DNA of 21,855 bases from Oscillibacter sp. Lineage in GTDB: Bacteria > Bacillota > Clostridia > Oscillospirales > Oscillospiraceae. The notes below the pieces were generated by a model that had not been told where the DNA came from, ran no database searches, and saw only the letters and a list, made by a program, of their open reading frames with translations. The translations under genes and the position numbers were made by a program. The stretch lies in the NCBI GenBank assembly GCA_003539495.1, contig DPPB01000040.1:772-22626 (forward strand). The letters are read 5' to 3'. This document shows positions 16,060 to 21,855 of the stretch, one piece after another. Each line of letters opens with the position of its first letter. Position 1 is the first letter of the stretch.

Positions 16060-16856
16060 AGCTCTATCTCCTCCAGATCCTCCGGCACATAGAGCCTGCC
16101 ATGAAAGAACTCGCGGCCTTCCCGAGTATACAGGGCTTTGCGGTCCCGGATATTTTTATCCTCCGTGTGGTACAGCACCAGGTTCTTCACCCCCATGGAT
16201 TGGGCCAGGCGGCAGGCATCTGCCACGGTGGAGTGGTGTTTTTCATAGGGTCGGAACACATCCGCCTGGGAGGACAGGCAAAATGCCTCGTGCAGCAGCC
16301 AATCACTGCCCCGGACGTACCTCTCCTCGCAGTCGTGGTAGGGTTCATCTCCGCAGCAGGTAAGCCGTTTTCCCTCGCCCAATTCCATGGAAAAGCCAAA
16401 CTGCCGGTCCTTGGTAGAGCCAATGTCGAAGAAGGTGACGGGCCTGCCCAGGATCCTTTGCTGCTCGCCGTCCTCCACGGCCACCAAATGCAGCCGCCGG
16501 CCTATAAACTGAGTCTGCTTTTCATGCAGGAGCTTGCCGGCCATATCCTCCAGCAGCCCGATGACCTCTCTATGGCCATAGATCACCGCATCGCCCTCAT
16601 ACTCGCCCCGGGCCATCCCCTGGCAGATGAGACGCATCATCCAGAGAATGCCTAAAATATGGTCCATATGCTTATGGGTGACGAAAACAGTGCGGATCTG
16701 CCGCCAATCTATATCCGCCTGCTTCAGCCGCAGCAAAAGGGTGTTTCCGCCGCCCCCGTCCACCAGGAAATACCGCCCGCCCTCCTGCAGGACAAAGCAG
16801 GTATTATAGCACGCCGTAACCACGGCGTTGCCGGTTCCCAGCATAGTAAGTTTCAT
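16056..16856 (-). CDS. MBL-fold metallo-hydrolase, RNase Z-like
   Basis: A 266-residue metallo-beta-lactamase-fold protein of the RNase Z/AtsA type. The metal site motif is H61-K-H63-M-D65-H66 (THKHMDHILGI); later His and Asp ligands are visible in CCGDEPYHDC, LLHEAF and EKHHSTVADAC. The N-terminus MKLTMLGTGNAVVT is typical of the family. A longer reading frame to 16961 exists, but the ATG at 16856 has AAGGAG 10 nt upstream and begins at the first conserved residue. True RNase Z also carries an exosite for tRNA, which I cannot identify, so the substrate is open. First gene of a coupled run with the acetyltransferase and deaminase; no clear promoter in the 108 bp upstream, so it may read through from the EFR1 gene. 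Confidence 0.88.
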   Translation of the reverse strand: MKLTMLGTGNAVVTACYNTCFVLQEGGRYFLVDGGGGNTLLLRLKQADIDWRQIRTVFVTHKHMDHILGILWMMRLICQGMARGEYEGDAVIYGHREVIGLLEDMAGKLLHEKQTQFIGRRLHLVAVEDGEQQRILGRPVTFFDIGSTKDRQFGFSMELGEGKRLTCCGDEPYHDCEERYVRGSDWLLHEAFCLSSQADVFRPYEKHHSTVADACRLAQSMGVKNLVLYHTEDKNIRDRKALYTREGREFFHGRLYVPEDLEEIEL

Positions 16857-16964
16857 GTTGTTTTCACTCCTTTTCTGCAGGGGTTTCCCACCGCCGTCAT
16901 GGTGTAAGCGCCGCAAAAATGCAATTCCCCGCCGCTCTGCATTTATTCGCCGGAATCTCACCCG

Positions 16965-17714
16965 TCACAGTGCCTCGAAATGATATCTGGGCTGGCCAAC
17001 ACTTTTTCTGCCGTACTCGATGGCTTCCGCCGGGCAGTAGCAGATGCAGGCCATGCAGTGGGTGCAGCGGTCTCCCCAAACCGGCTTACCGACCCGCAGG
17101 GTGATGTTATTCATGGGACAGAGCTTGGCGCACCGGCCGCACCCGGTGCAGCCGTCCCCGACCCGGAAGGCCTTCGCCTTGACAAAGAACGAGTAGAACG
17201 CCGGATTCACCGGGCCGCTCATGAAGCGGTCATAGAGATTATTCCGGGTGGGGGCAAAGGCCCGCCCCGCCCGGACGGCGGCGATGGCCGCATCGATGGC
17301 CGGTTCGGCCCGGGCCACAATCTGCCGAGCTTCCTCCACCTCGGGTGCGTGAAACATGGCGATATAATTCTCCGGCATAACGATCTGCACCGTTCCCATG
17401 CAGGCCAGGCCCTTAGCCTGGCAAAGGGCCCGGTTATACCCGGCGGCGCTGCCAATCTCGCTGCCGCAGGTCATGACAAACCACACCCGCTTTGCTCCGG
17501 CCATCTGGGTCTTCAGCAGCCAGTCCCGCACCAGGCGGGGAATCCGCCATGCGTAGGTGGGTGTGACCACCACCAAATCCTCCCCGGTCTCCACCGGAGA
17601 GGTGTCCTCAGCCTTGATGCGCTCATTCAAATCCAGCAGCTGGTCGTCCAGCTCCGCCGCCATACGCTTTGCCACATGCCGGCTGTTGCCTGTGCCGGAA
17701 AAATACAGGATCAT
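16965..17714 (-). CDS. EFR1-type flavodoxin-ferredoxin fusion protein
   Basis: Electron-transfer protein with an N-terminal flavodoxin-like domain (FSGTGNSRHVAKRM, residues 5-18, FMN phosphate loop; TPTYAWRIPR near 51-60) and a C-terminal 2[4Fe-4S] ferredoxin domain: C189, C192, C195, C199 and C217, C220, C223, C227, each in the C-x2-C-x2-C-x3-C spacing with Pro following. This is the arrangement of the clostridial EFR1 family; partners are unknown. The start is taken at 17714 (249 residues) because AGGAGG lies 7 nt upstream and the flavodoxin motif begins there; the frame stays open to 17849 but overlaps the WYL gene. It follows the WYL regulator by 28 bp, probably one transcript. After its stop there is only a weak AT hairpin (16915-16945). 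Confidence 0.9.
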   Translation of the reverse strand: MILYFSGTGNSRHVAKRMAAELDDQLLDLNERIKAEDTSPVETGEDLVVVTPTYAWRIPRLVRDWLLKTQMAGAKRVWFVMTCGSEIGSAAGYNRALCQAKGLACMGTVQIVMPENYIAMFHAPEVEEARQIVARAEPAIDAAIAAVRAGRAFAPTRNNLYDRFMSGPVNPAFYSFFVKAKAFRVGDGCTGCGRCAKLCPMNNITLRVGKPVWGDRCTHCMACICYCPAEAIEYGRKSVGQPRYHFEAL

Positions 17715-17742
17715 ATGGTCCCCTCCTCTTATCCGTTGTTTG

Positions 17743-18732
17743 TCACTCATACATGGCCAGCACTTCCGCCGCATGGGCCCGCATTGCCTGGACCACATGG
17801 TCCGGGCCCACGATCCGTGCCAGACTGCCGAAGCCGCTGATCCACGCAAAAAACTGCGGGCTCACCTCCACCTGTGCGGTCACGGTGAAGCAGCTCTCCC
17901 CGTCCGGGATGAGCATCGCCTCCCGGCCCAGCCGGTCTAAAACGGCGCCCACCAGCTGGTTATCAAACCGCATCCGCACCCGCTCCTCCCGGCCGCTGAA
18001 CATGCCAAAGACCTTTTTGGCATATTCCGCCATATCCAGGGCAGCGAAGCTCTCCTGGCCGTCCCGGGCCTCGTCCAGGATGCCGATGTCCAGCATCTTA
18101 TCCACCCGGAAATGCTTAATTATACCGGCCTCGGAATCGTAGGCCACCAGGTAATAGTTCTCATCGTCCCAGGTAAGGGCGAAGGGGCTGACGACATAAT
18201 AGCCGCCATCTCTGCGGAACCGGCGCTCCTTGCTGACCGTGTAGTCAAAATAGCGGAATCTGATCCTGCGGTCCCGGGCGATACCCGTATGGATCTCATC
18301 CACGTTGTAGTAGATGGACTCGTTCATGGTCTTGATGCGGTTTTTCACATAGACCTGCCGGGAGAGGAGCTGAGCCTCGTAAACGCTGGCCAGGCTCTCG
18401 ATTTTGCGGATAAGGGCCAGTGTCTTTTTGTAGGTGATGAATTTAGAGGATTGGACGCTGTCCACCAGCAGCTTCAGCTCCGGCAGCTCAAATTCCCGGC
18501 TGCCCACATAGTAGCCGCTCTGCCGGCCGATCTTCACCTGGATGATATCCAGGCCAAAGCGGCGCAGAGCCTCTACGTCGTCATAGATGCTCTTGCGTTC
18601 AGCCGGGATCCCCTCCCCGCTGAGGAAATCTATTATCTGCTGCACCGTCACCGGGTGCGCCTCGTCAGAGCTGCGCAGCAAATAGCGCATAACATAGAGC
18701 AGCTTCAGCTTTTGGGATGACTCTCGCGGCAT
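17743..18732 (-). CDS. WYL-domain transcriptional regulator
   Basis: A 329-residue regulator with an N-terminal winged helix-turn-helix (KLKLLYVMRYLL, VTVQQIIDFLSGEGIPAERKSIYDDVEALR, residues about 8-60) and a WYL domain in the C-terminal half (DRRIRFRYFDYTVSKERRFR, YYVVSPFALTWDDENYYLVA, IKHFRVDKM). WYL domains bind ligands or nucleic acids and adjust the activity of the attached DNA-binding domain. The start at 18732 has GGAGG about 10 nt upstream; the open frame to 18774 lacks such a site and reaches into the -10 element. Control of its own promoter and of the EFR1 gene is likely from gene order, not proven. Confidence 0.92.
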   Translation of the reverse strand: MPRESSQKLKLLYVMRYLLRSSDEAHPVTVQQIIDFLSGEGIPAERKSIYDDVEALRRFGLDIIQVKIGRQSGYYVGSREFELPELKLLVDSVQSSKFITYKKTLALIRKIESLASVYEAQLLSRQVYVKNRIKTMNESIYYNVDEIHTGIARDRRIRFRYFDYTVSKERRFRRDGGYYVVSPFALTWDDENYYLVAYDSEAGIIKHFRVDKMLDIGILDEARDGQESFAALDMAEYAKKVFGMFSGREERVRMRFDNQLVGAVLDRLGREAMLIPDGESCFTVTAQVEVSPQFFAWISGFGSLARIVGPDHVVQAMRAHAAEVLAMYE

Positions 18733-18762
18733 ATGATCCCCCCTCCATTCCTTCTGCCGTTT

Positions 18763-18791
18763 ATTATACCGCACGGCCGCTGCACTGTAAA
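18763..18791 (-). promoter_or_regulatory. Promoter of the WYL-EFR1 operon
   Basis: Minus strand TTTACA (18786-18791), 17-bp spacer and perfect TATAAT (18763-18768). The leader is about 25 nt. A CCGGCCGG palindrome lies just upstream at 18803-18810; whether it matters is unknown. Confidence 0.82.
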
Positions 18792-18817
18792 TATAAATTC
18801 AACCGGCCGGATAGGTC

Positions 18818-18860
18818 AAAAAGCCGGGCAGCCGGTGTTCGCTCCGGCTGTCCGGCTTTT
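18818..18860 (-). terminator. Terminator of the SWIM-protein gene
   Basis: A 17-bp stem with one mismatch or wobble (18819-18835 with 18844-18860), an 8-nt loop, and a T5 tract on the minus strand (A run at 18818-18822). It stands 45 nt after the stop at 18905 and separates that gene from the WYL promoter. Confidence 0.88.
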
Positions 18861-18904
18861 CCGGGTGTGATTTCCCTCCCCGGTTCGGCGGAAAATCTGC
18901 CCGC

Positions 18905-19720
18905 TCACAGGGTCAGTCGCCCCCTCTCCATGCCGTCCACTGTGAAGGAAAACAGCGTTTCCTTGGGCACGGCGGCAAAATAACCGCTGCGCCGGTATAC
19001 CTCGGCATAGTTCTTTTCGATGAGCTCCAGGGTGTTCTTCAGCTGCATCATGGCCGCCACCTCATGCTTGCAGCTCCCGCCGCAGAAGCATGAACAGGTC
19101 AGGCCGCTGACCTCGCCGCCGCAGTAAGTGAAGTTCACCTCATAGGCCCGGCTCCCCTCCACAATAGCCCGGCCCTTGGTCCCGTCCACACAGAGATACC
19201 GGACCATATCCTTCACAAAGTATGCAAGGCCCCGCTCCACCGCCGGGTTGGGCGCCTTCATTGCTTTCAGATCACTGAGGGGGAAGGAGGTCTCATCCTG
19301 CCCGCTGGCGTACTCGTCCTCGGGCTTGTCGGGGGCCATGAACCAGAGCGCCGCCTTTTCCGCAGGGATGGCCGCCCGGTCAAAGGTGACAAAGTGGGAT
19401 CCGGCCACATAAAACTCCCCGTGGACCGCAGTATCCGCTACGGCGATGACACGTTTGTAATCGGCAAGCTTGATGCGGAAATTGTAGCTGATCTCCACCA
19501 CCCGGCCGCGCACGCCCTCCAGCTTGCCCTCCACATAGACCAGGTCTCCCTCATGAAGGTCGAAGCGATCATTGTAATACGTCCAGGACCTGTCCCGGCT
19601 CTCGAAATACACCTGCACCACAGACGGATGGGGTGCATCCGTGTGCTGCCGCGCCTGGTACGCAGATTCTTCACACTGCGTCCGCTTATGATCCGCAGTA
19701 AAACCGATCTTAAATGCCAT
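18905..19720 (-). CDS. Stand-alone SWIM zinc-finger protein
   Basis: A 271-residue protein with a SWIM zinc finger at residues 209-219: C209-S-C211, then C217-K-H219 (LTCSCFCGGSCKHEVAAMM), preceded by the usual beta strands (AYEVNFTYCGGEVSG). SWIM domains bind nucleic acid or proteins and normally sit in larger proteins, such as Swi2/Snf2 ATPases. Here no ATPase motif is present. The N-terminal half has a small beta-rich segment (LHEGDLVYVEGKLEGVRGRV, near 55-74), possibly an OB- or SH3-like fold, and the middle part contains an acidic linker. No signal peptide. AGGAGGG lies 9-10 nt before the ATG. It is a single-gene unit between two terminators. Function unknown. Confidence 0.87.
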   Translation of the reverse strand: MAFKIGFTADHKRTQCEESAYQARQHTDAPHPSVVQVYFESRDRSWTYYNDRFDLHEGDLVYVEGKLEGVRGRVVEISYNFRIKLADYKRVIAVADTAVHGEFYVAGSHFVTFDRAAIPAEKAALWFMAPDKPEDEYASGQDETSFPLSDLKAMKAPNPAVERGLAYFVKDMVRYLCVDGTKGRAIVEGSRAYEVNFTYCGGEVSGLTCSCFCGGSCKHEVAAMMQLKNTLELIEKNYAEVYRRSGYFAAVPKETLFSFTVDGMERGRLTL

Positions 19721-19771
19721 TGCCTATCCCTCCTGTTTTCTCCTTGGTCTGTAATTTTTGTTTCTACAGTT

Positions 19772-19800
19772 ATTTTACAGGGTCATCTGTCCCATAAACC
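19772..19800 (-). promoter_or_regulatory. Possible promoter of the SWIM-protein gene
   Basis: A good -10 element TAAAAT (19772-19777, minus strand) about 50 nt before the start codon, followed by AA as in the glg and XpaC promoters. The -35 region (around 19794-19800, GGTTTA-like) is poor, so this promoter is tentative. Confidence 0.4.
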
Positions 19801-19816
19801 GGACTTGATATAAGAA

Positions 19817-19853
19817 AAAGCGCCCTCTGCGATTTTTTCGCAGAGGGCGCTTT
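19817..19853 (-). terminator. Terminator of the murI-flavoprotein transcript
   Basis: A perfect 16-bp stem (19817-19832 with 19838-19853) with a 5-nt loop, and a T5 run on the minus strand, 24 nt after the stop at 19877. The plus strand also has a short T run, so it may act both ways, though nothing on the plus strand needs it. Confidence 0.9.
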
Positions 19854-19876
19854 AGTCAGATCTTATCGGGGCCGGA

Positions 19877-20494
19877 TCACCGTACAAAGTGCGTATGTAC
19901 GCGCTCTTCCTTTTTGGGCAGGCCGAACTTTTCCTTGCCCAGGGCAATGCTTTTCATAAGGAAGGTCATATTTCGGGCCAGGGTCCGCATGGTCTGCCTG
20001 CCCTCCCCATCCTTCAAGGCATCTCCCGGCTCAAGGCCGTGAATGGAGTTCCAATACTGGCTGGACGCCACCGGCATGCCGTTGATGGTGAAATACTTGT
20101 TCAGCTCGTCAAAGGTGGCCGAGCAGCCGCCGCGGCGGGCGCACACCACGCTTGCGCCGACCTTCATGGTCTTGTCAAAGCCGGTGCTGTAAAAAAGGCG
20201 GTCCAGCACGGCGATGAGGGTGGCGTTGGCCGAGGCAAAATACACAGGACTTGCGACAACAAAGCCATCCGCCTCCTTCAGCTTGCCGGCCAGCTCATTG
20301 ACCACATCGTCAAACACGCACTTACCCGTCACCTTGCACCGGCCGCAGGCGCTGCAGCCCCGAACCGGCTGATTGCCCACCTGCACCAGCTCCGTCTCCA
20401 CGCCTTCCTCAGCAAAGACGCTGCACATTTCCTCCAGCGCCGCGGCGGTGTTGCCGTTGACCCTGGGACTTCCGTTGAGCATCAAAACCTTCAT
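19877..20494 (-). CDS. Flavodoxin-family NADPH-dependent FMN reductase-like protein with a Cys motif
   Basis: A 205-residue flavoprotein. The N-terminus MKVLMLNGSPRVNGNTAAAL carries the FMN phosphate loop (residues 9-16), and SPVYFASANA (about 81-90) is the second flavin contact. A cysteine group C47, C50, C53 and C59 (RGCSACGRCKVTGKC) resembles the motif of archaeal and clostridial iron-sulfur flavoproteins, although the spacing C-x2-C-x2-C-x5-C can also be seen in members without a cluster. It is cytoplasmic and probably moves electrons from NAD(P)H to an unknown acceptor. AAGGA sites lie before the ATG. It is 73 bp behind murI, with no promoter or terminator between, so a shared transcript is likely. 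Confidence 0.9.
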   Translation of the reverse strand: MKVLMLNGSPRVNGNTAAALEEMCSVFAEEGVETELVQVGNQPVRGCSACGRCKVTGKCVFDDVVNELAGKLKEADGFVVASPVYFASANATLIAVLDRLFYSTGFDKTMKVGASVVCARRGGCSATFDELNKYFTINGMPVASSQYWNSIHGLEPGDALKDGEGRQTMRTLARNMTFLMKSIALGKEKFGLPKKEERVHTHFVR

Positions 20495-20567
20495 GGGATG
20501 TTTTCCTTCCTTTCAGACGTATTTGCCGCAGCCGCAGAGCGCAGGCTTTCCCGCTGCATAGGTTGCC

Positions 20568-21371
20568 TTAAATATCGGAAACCTGAGCAAATTCCGCATC
20601 GGCCGCATCGTCATGGGTGACCTTGCGGATCATATTCAAAAAACCGTCCGAAAGGTCACTGGCAAAAAACTTGCGAACTCCGGCGGCATCCTGCGGGGCG
20701 CAGAGATCATTCTCTTTAAGCACGCGAATGACCTCCTCCACCACGATTCTTGATGGATTTACGAAATTCACCGTCGGATAAAGCTCTCCGATGGTCTCTT
20801 GAATAAAGGGATAGTGTGTACAGCCCAGGACCAGGTTCTCCACCGAATTGGTCTCAATGAAGCTGTCCAGATAGTAGTGGGCAACGGTCTCGATCACCTT
20901 TCCCTCCCAAAATCCGTTTTCGATCAGCGGGACAAAAACCGGGCATGCTTTGGAGCAGGAGTCGATCCCGCGGGCCTGCAGCTGGCGCTTATAAACGCCG
21001 CTTTTGATGGTGGCGTGGGTCGCGATTATCCCCACATTCTTCAGCCTATTTTCGGCAATGTGCTGCACGGTCGGTTCGATGATACTGATGATGGGGATGG
21101 ACGGAAATTTCTCGCGGAGGATATCCGTACACAAGGCGCTGACGGTATTGCAGGCGATGAGGATCATCTTCACATCCTGATGCGCCAGAAACTCCACAAT
21201 CTGGATAGCAAACCGTATGATTGTGTCCCGGGCCTTGTCGCCATACGGCGTTCGGGCTGTGTCGCCGAAATAAACCACATTTTCGTTAGGCATCCGCTTA
21301 CAGATTGTTTTTATACAGCTTAGGCCTCCCAATCCGGAGTCAAATACGCCAATAGGGCGTGTATCGGACAT
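20568..21371 (-). CDS. murI: Glutamate racemase
   Basis: Interconverts L- and D-glutamate, supplying D-glutamate for peptidoglycan, without a cofactor. The 267-residue protein is of standard length and shows IGVFDSGLGGLSCIK at the N-terminus, the two catalytic cysteines C74 (LIACNTVSAL) and C184 (VLGCTHYPFI), and VVYFGDTARTPYGDK. The C-terminal tail after about residue 225 is somewhat longer and more charged than in many homologues. The ATG at 21371 has GGAGGGGGG about 8 nt upstream; the in-frame ATG at 21392 would place the ribosome site inside the gene. It has a consensus promoter and a 155-nt leader with a hairpin. Confidence 0.96.
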   Translation of the reverse strand: MSDTRPIGVFDSGLGGLSCIKTICKRMPNENVVYFGDTARTPYGDKARDTIIRFAIQIVEFLAHQDVKMILIACNTVSALCTDILREKFPSIPIISIIEPTVQHIAENRLKNVGIIATHATIKSGVYKRQLQARGIDSCSKACPVFVPLIENGFWEGKVIETVAHYYLDSFIETNSVENLVLGCTHYPFIQETIGELYPTVNFVNPSRIVVEEVIRVLKENDLCAPQDAAGVRKFFASDLSDGFLNMIRKVTHDDAADAEFAQVSDI

Positions 21372-21432
21372 CGCTATTCCCCCCTCCATCAAGTTTTATG
21401 CTTATTCATCTGTCTGATTTTCCGCAGATGCC

Positions 21433-21461
21433 GCTCCTAAGAGTTCCTATTTCTTAGGAGC
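21433..21461 (-). repeat. Perfect inverted repeat in the murI leader
   Basis: GCTCCTAAGA (21433-21442) and its inverse TCTTAGGAGC (21452-21461), a 10-bp stem with a 9-nt loop. There is no T tract, so it is not a terminator. It lies about 60 nt before murI and 17 bp downstream of a second, weaker -10 sequence (TATAAT at 21478-21483), so it may be an operator or an mRNA stem. Confidence 0.6.
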
Positions 21462-21532
21462 AAAACGAGCTTGCCGCATTATATTCTTTACCATGAATCT
21501 TTAACGCAACGTACAGCATTTTTTTCTACGAT

Positions 21533-21561
21533 ATTATATCCCGTGCCGTGGGAAATGTCAA
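21533..21561 (-). promoter_or_regulatory. Consensus promoter of murI
   Basis: Minus strand TTGACA (21556-21561), 17-bp spacer and TATAAT (21533-21538), both perfect. Start near 21526. A second TATAAT at 21478-21483 with a poor -35 may give a shorter transcript. The rest of the 374-bp stretch 21372-21745 contains no gene that I can support. Confidence 0.9.
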
Positions 21562-21684
21562 TGAAGCAGCGTCTTTATTTGCGTCGGATGCTTTGGGATT
21601 TCCTTCAGCAGGCCGCTCCACAGGGTTCAGGCAAAAGAAAGCGCAGGAGCAGCCTTCTATCCCTTGTCGATCTGCGATTTTTGG

Positions 21685-21713
21685 TAGACAATCGGAGTGC
21701 CGGATGTTAAAAT
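21685..21713 (+). promoter_or_regulatory. Promoter of the macro-domain gene
   Basis: TAGACA (21685-21690), 17-bp spacer and TAAAAT (21708-21713) with an extended -10 TG at 21705-21706. It lies about 32 nt before the ATG at 21746 and points away from the murI promoter. Confidence 0.7.
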
Positions 21714-21745
21714 GTTCTCAAAGCAGTATTTTGGGTGGTGACACT

Positions 21746-21855
21746 ATGCCCCTTATCATCGTTCGCAACGACATCACGAAAATGCCTGTGGACGCCATTG
21801 TCAACGCGGCCAAGGAGTCCCTGCTGGGCGGAGGCGGGGTGGATGGGTGCATCCA
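21746..21855 (+). CDS. Macro-domain protein, 5' fragment cut by the window edge
   Basis: Only the first 36 codons are present. The reading MPLIIVRNDITKMPVDAIVN, then AAKESLLGGGGVDG, is the signature of macro domains of the YmdB/TTHB-type, where the Asn-Ala-Ala and Gly-Gly-Gly-Gly-Val-Asp segments bind ADP-ribose. Such proteins remove acetyl from O-acetyl-ADP-ribose or ADP-ribose from proteins. The start has GGTGGTGA a few bases upstream, a moderate ribosome site. Anything fused after the macro domain cannot be seen. Confidence 0.88.
   Translation, partial: MPLIIVRNDITKMPVDAIVNAAKESLLGGGGVDGCI

Noticed and set aside
16915..16945. Terminator after the EFR1 gene (AAATGCA/TGCATTT)
   Set aside because: Only 7 AT-rich pairs with a 14-nt loop; too weak to call.
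21372..21530. T-box or amino-acid riboswitch in the murI leader
   Set aside because: The leader is too short for a T-box, lacks the T-box sequence and a terminator stem with T run; only one simple hairpin is present.
21471..21710. 79-codon plus-strand frame before the macro-domain gene
   Set aside because: It overlaps the consensus murI promoter, has no ribosome site, and resembles no protein family.

Overview
The window looks like a chromosomal segment of a GC-rich, low-motility-style Firmicute, most likely a gut Clostridia of the Oscillospiraceae/Ruminococcaceae type. The evidence is a paired glgC/glgD glycogen operon, Gram-positive Shine-Dalgarno sites (AGGAGG) before nearly every gene, sigma-A promoters with 17-bp spacers, a CIRCE heat-shock operator, and clostridial families such as DUF3793, EFR1 flavodoxin-ferredoxin fusions and the FeoB-associated Cys-rich peptide. 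This placement is inferred from gene content; there is no rRNA in the window. I see no phage, insertion sequence, CRISPR array, tRNA or rRNA.

Layout. 1-7.6 kb (minus strand): a tight glycogen operon glgB-glgC-glgD-glgA-glgP, with 4-bp overlaps or 6-7 bp gaps and one clear promoter at 7678-7706; glgP runs off the left edge. 7.76-8.96 kb (minus): an XpaC-family membrane protein whose promoter shares 31 of 37 bases with the glycogen promoter. 9.04-9.25 kb: a gene-free, strongly structured stretch ending in a plus-strand terminator. 9.25-10.47 kb (minus): iron-sulfur L-serine dehydratase with its own promoter. 10.47-10.93 kb: an AT-rich divergent region with an isolated minus-strand terminator, an inverted repeat, a strong plus promoter and a folded leader. 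10.93-13.2 kb (plus): an unrecognised 182-residue protein translationally coupled to a CstA-type transporter. 13.4-14.3 kb (plus): a DUF3793 gene and a FeoB-associated Cys-rich membrane peptide, with no FeoA or FeoB. 14.34-14.93 kb (plus): CIRCE operator and hsp20. 15.0-16.86 kb (minus): MBL-fold hydrolase, GNAT acetyltransferase and nucleoside deaminase in one run. 16.97-18.73 kb (minus): WYL regulator followed by an EFR1 flavodoxin-ferredoxin protein. 18.9-19.7 kb (minus): a stand-alone SWIM zinc-finger protein. 19.9-21.4 kb (minus): glutamate racemase followed by a Cys-containing NADPH-dependent FMN reductase-like protein. The right edge holds the first 36 codons of a divergent macro-domain gene.

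How it fits together. Carbon storage (glycogen synthesis and breakdown), pyruvate metabolism (serine dehydratase makes pyruvate; CstA-family transporters carry pyruvate or peptides), redox flavoproteins and cell-wall precursor synthesis lie side by side in separate short operons. The window is mostly ordinary chromosome. I did not find a clear new biological system. The best candidates for something undescribed are the structured element at 9.06-9.25 kb, the unknown CstA-coupled protein with its leader, the possible RNA behind the isolated terminator at 10.55 kb, and the duplicated promoter shared by the glycogen operon and the XpaC-like gene.
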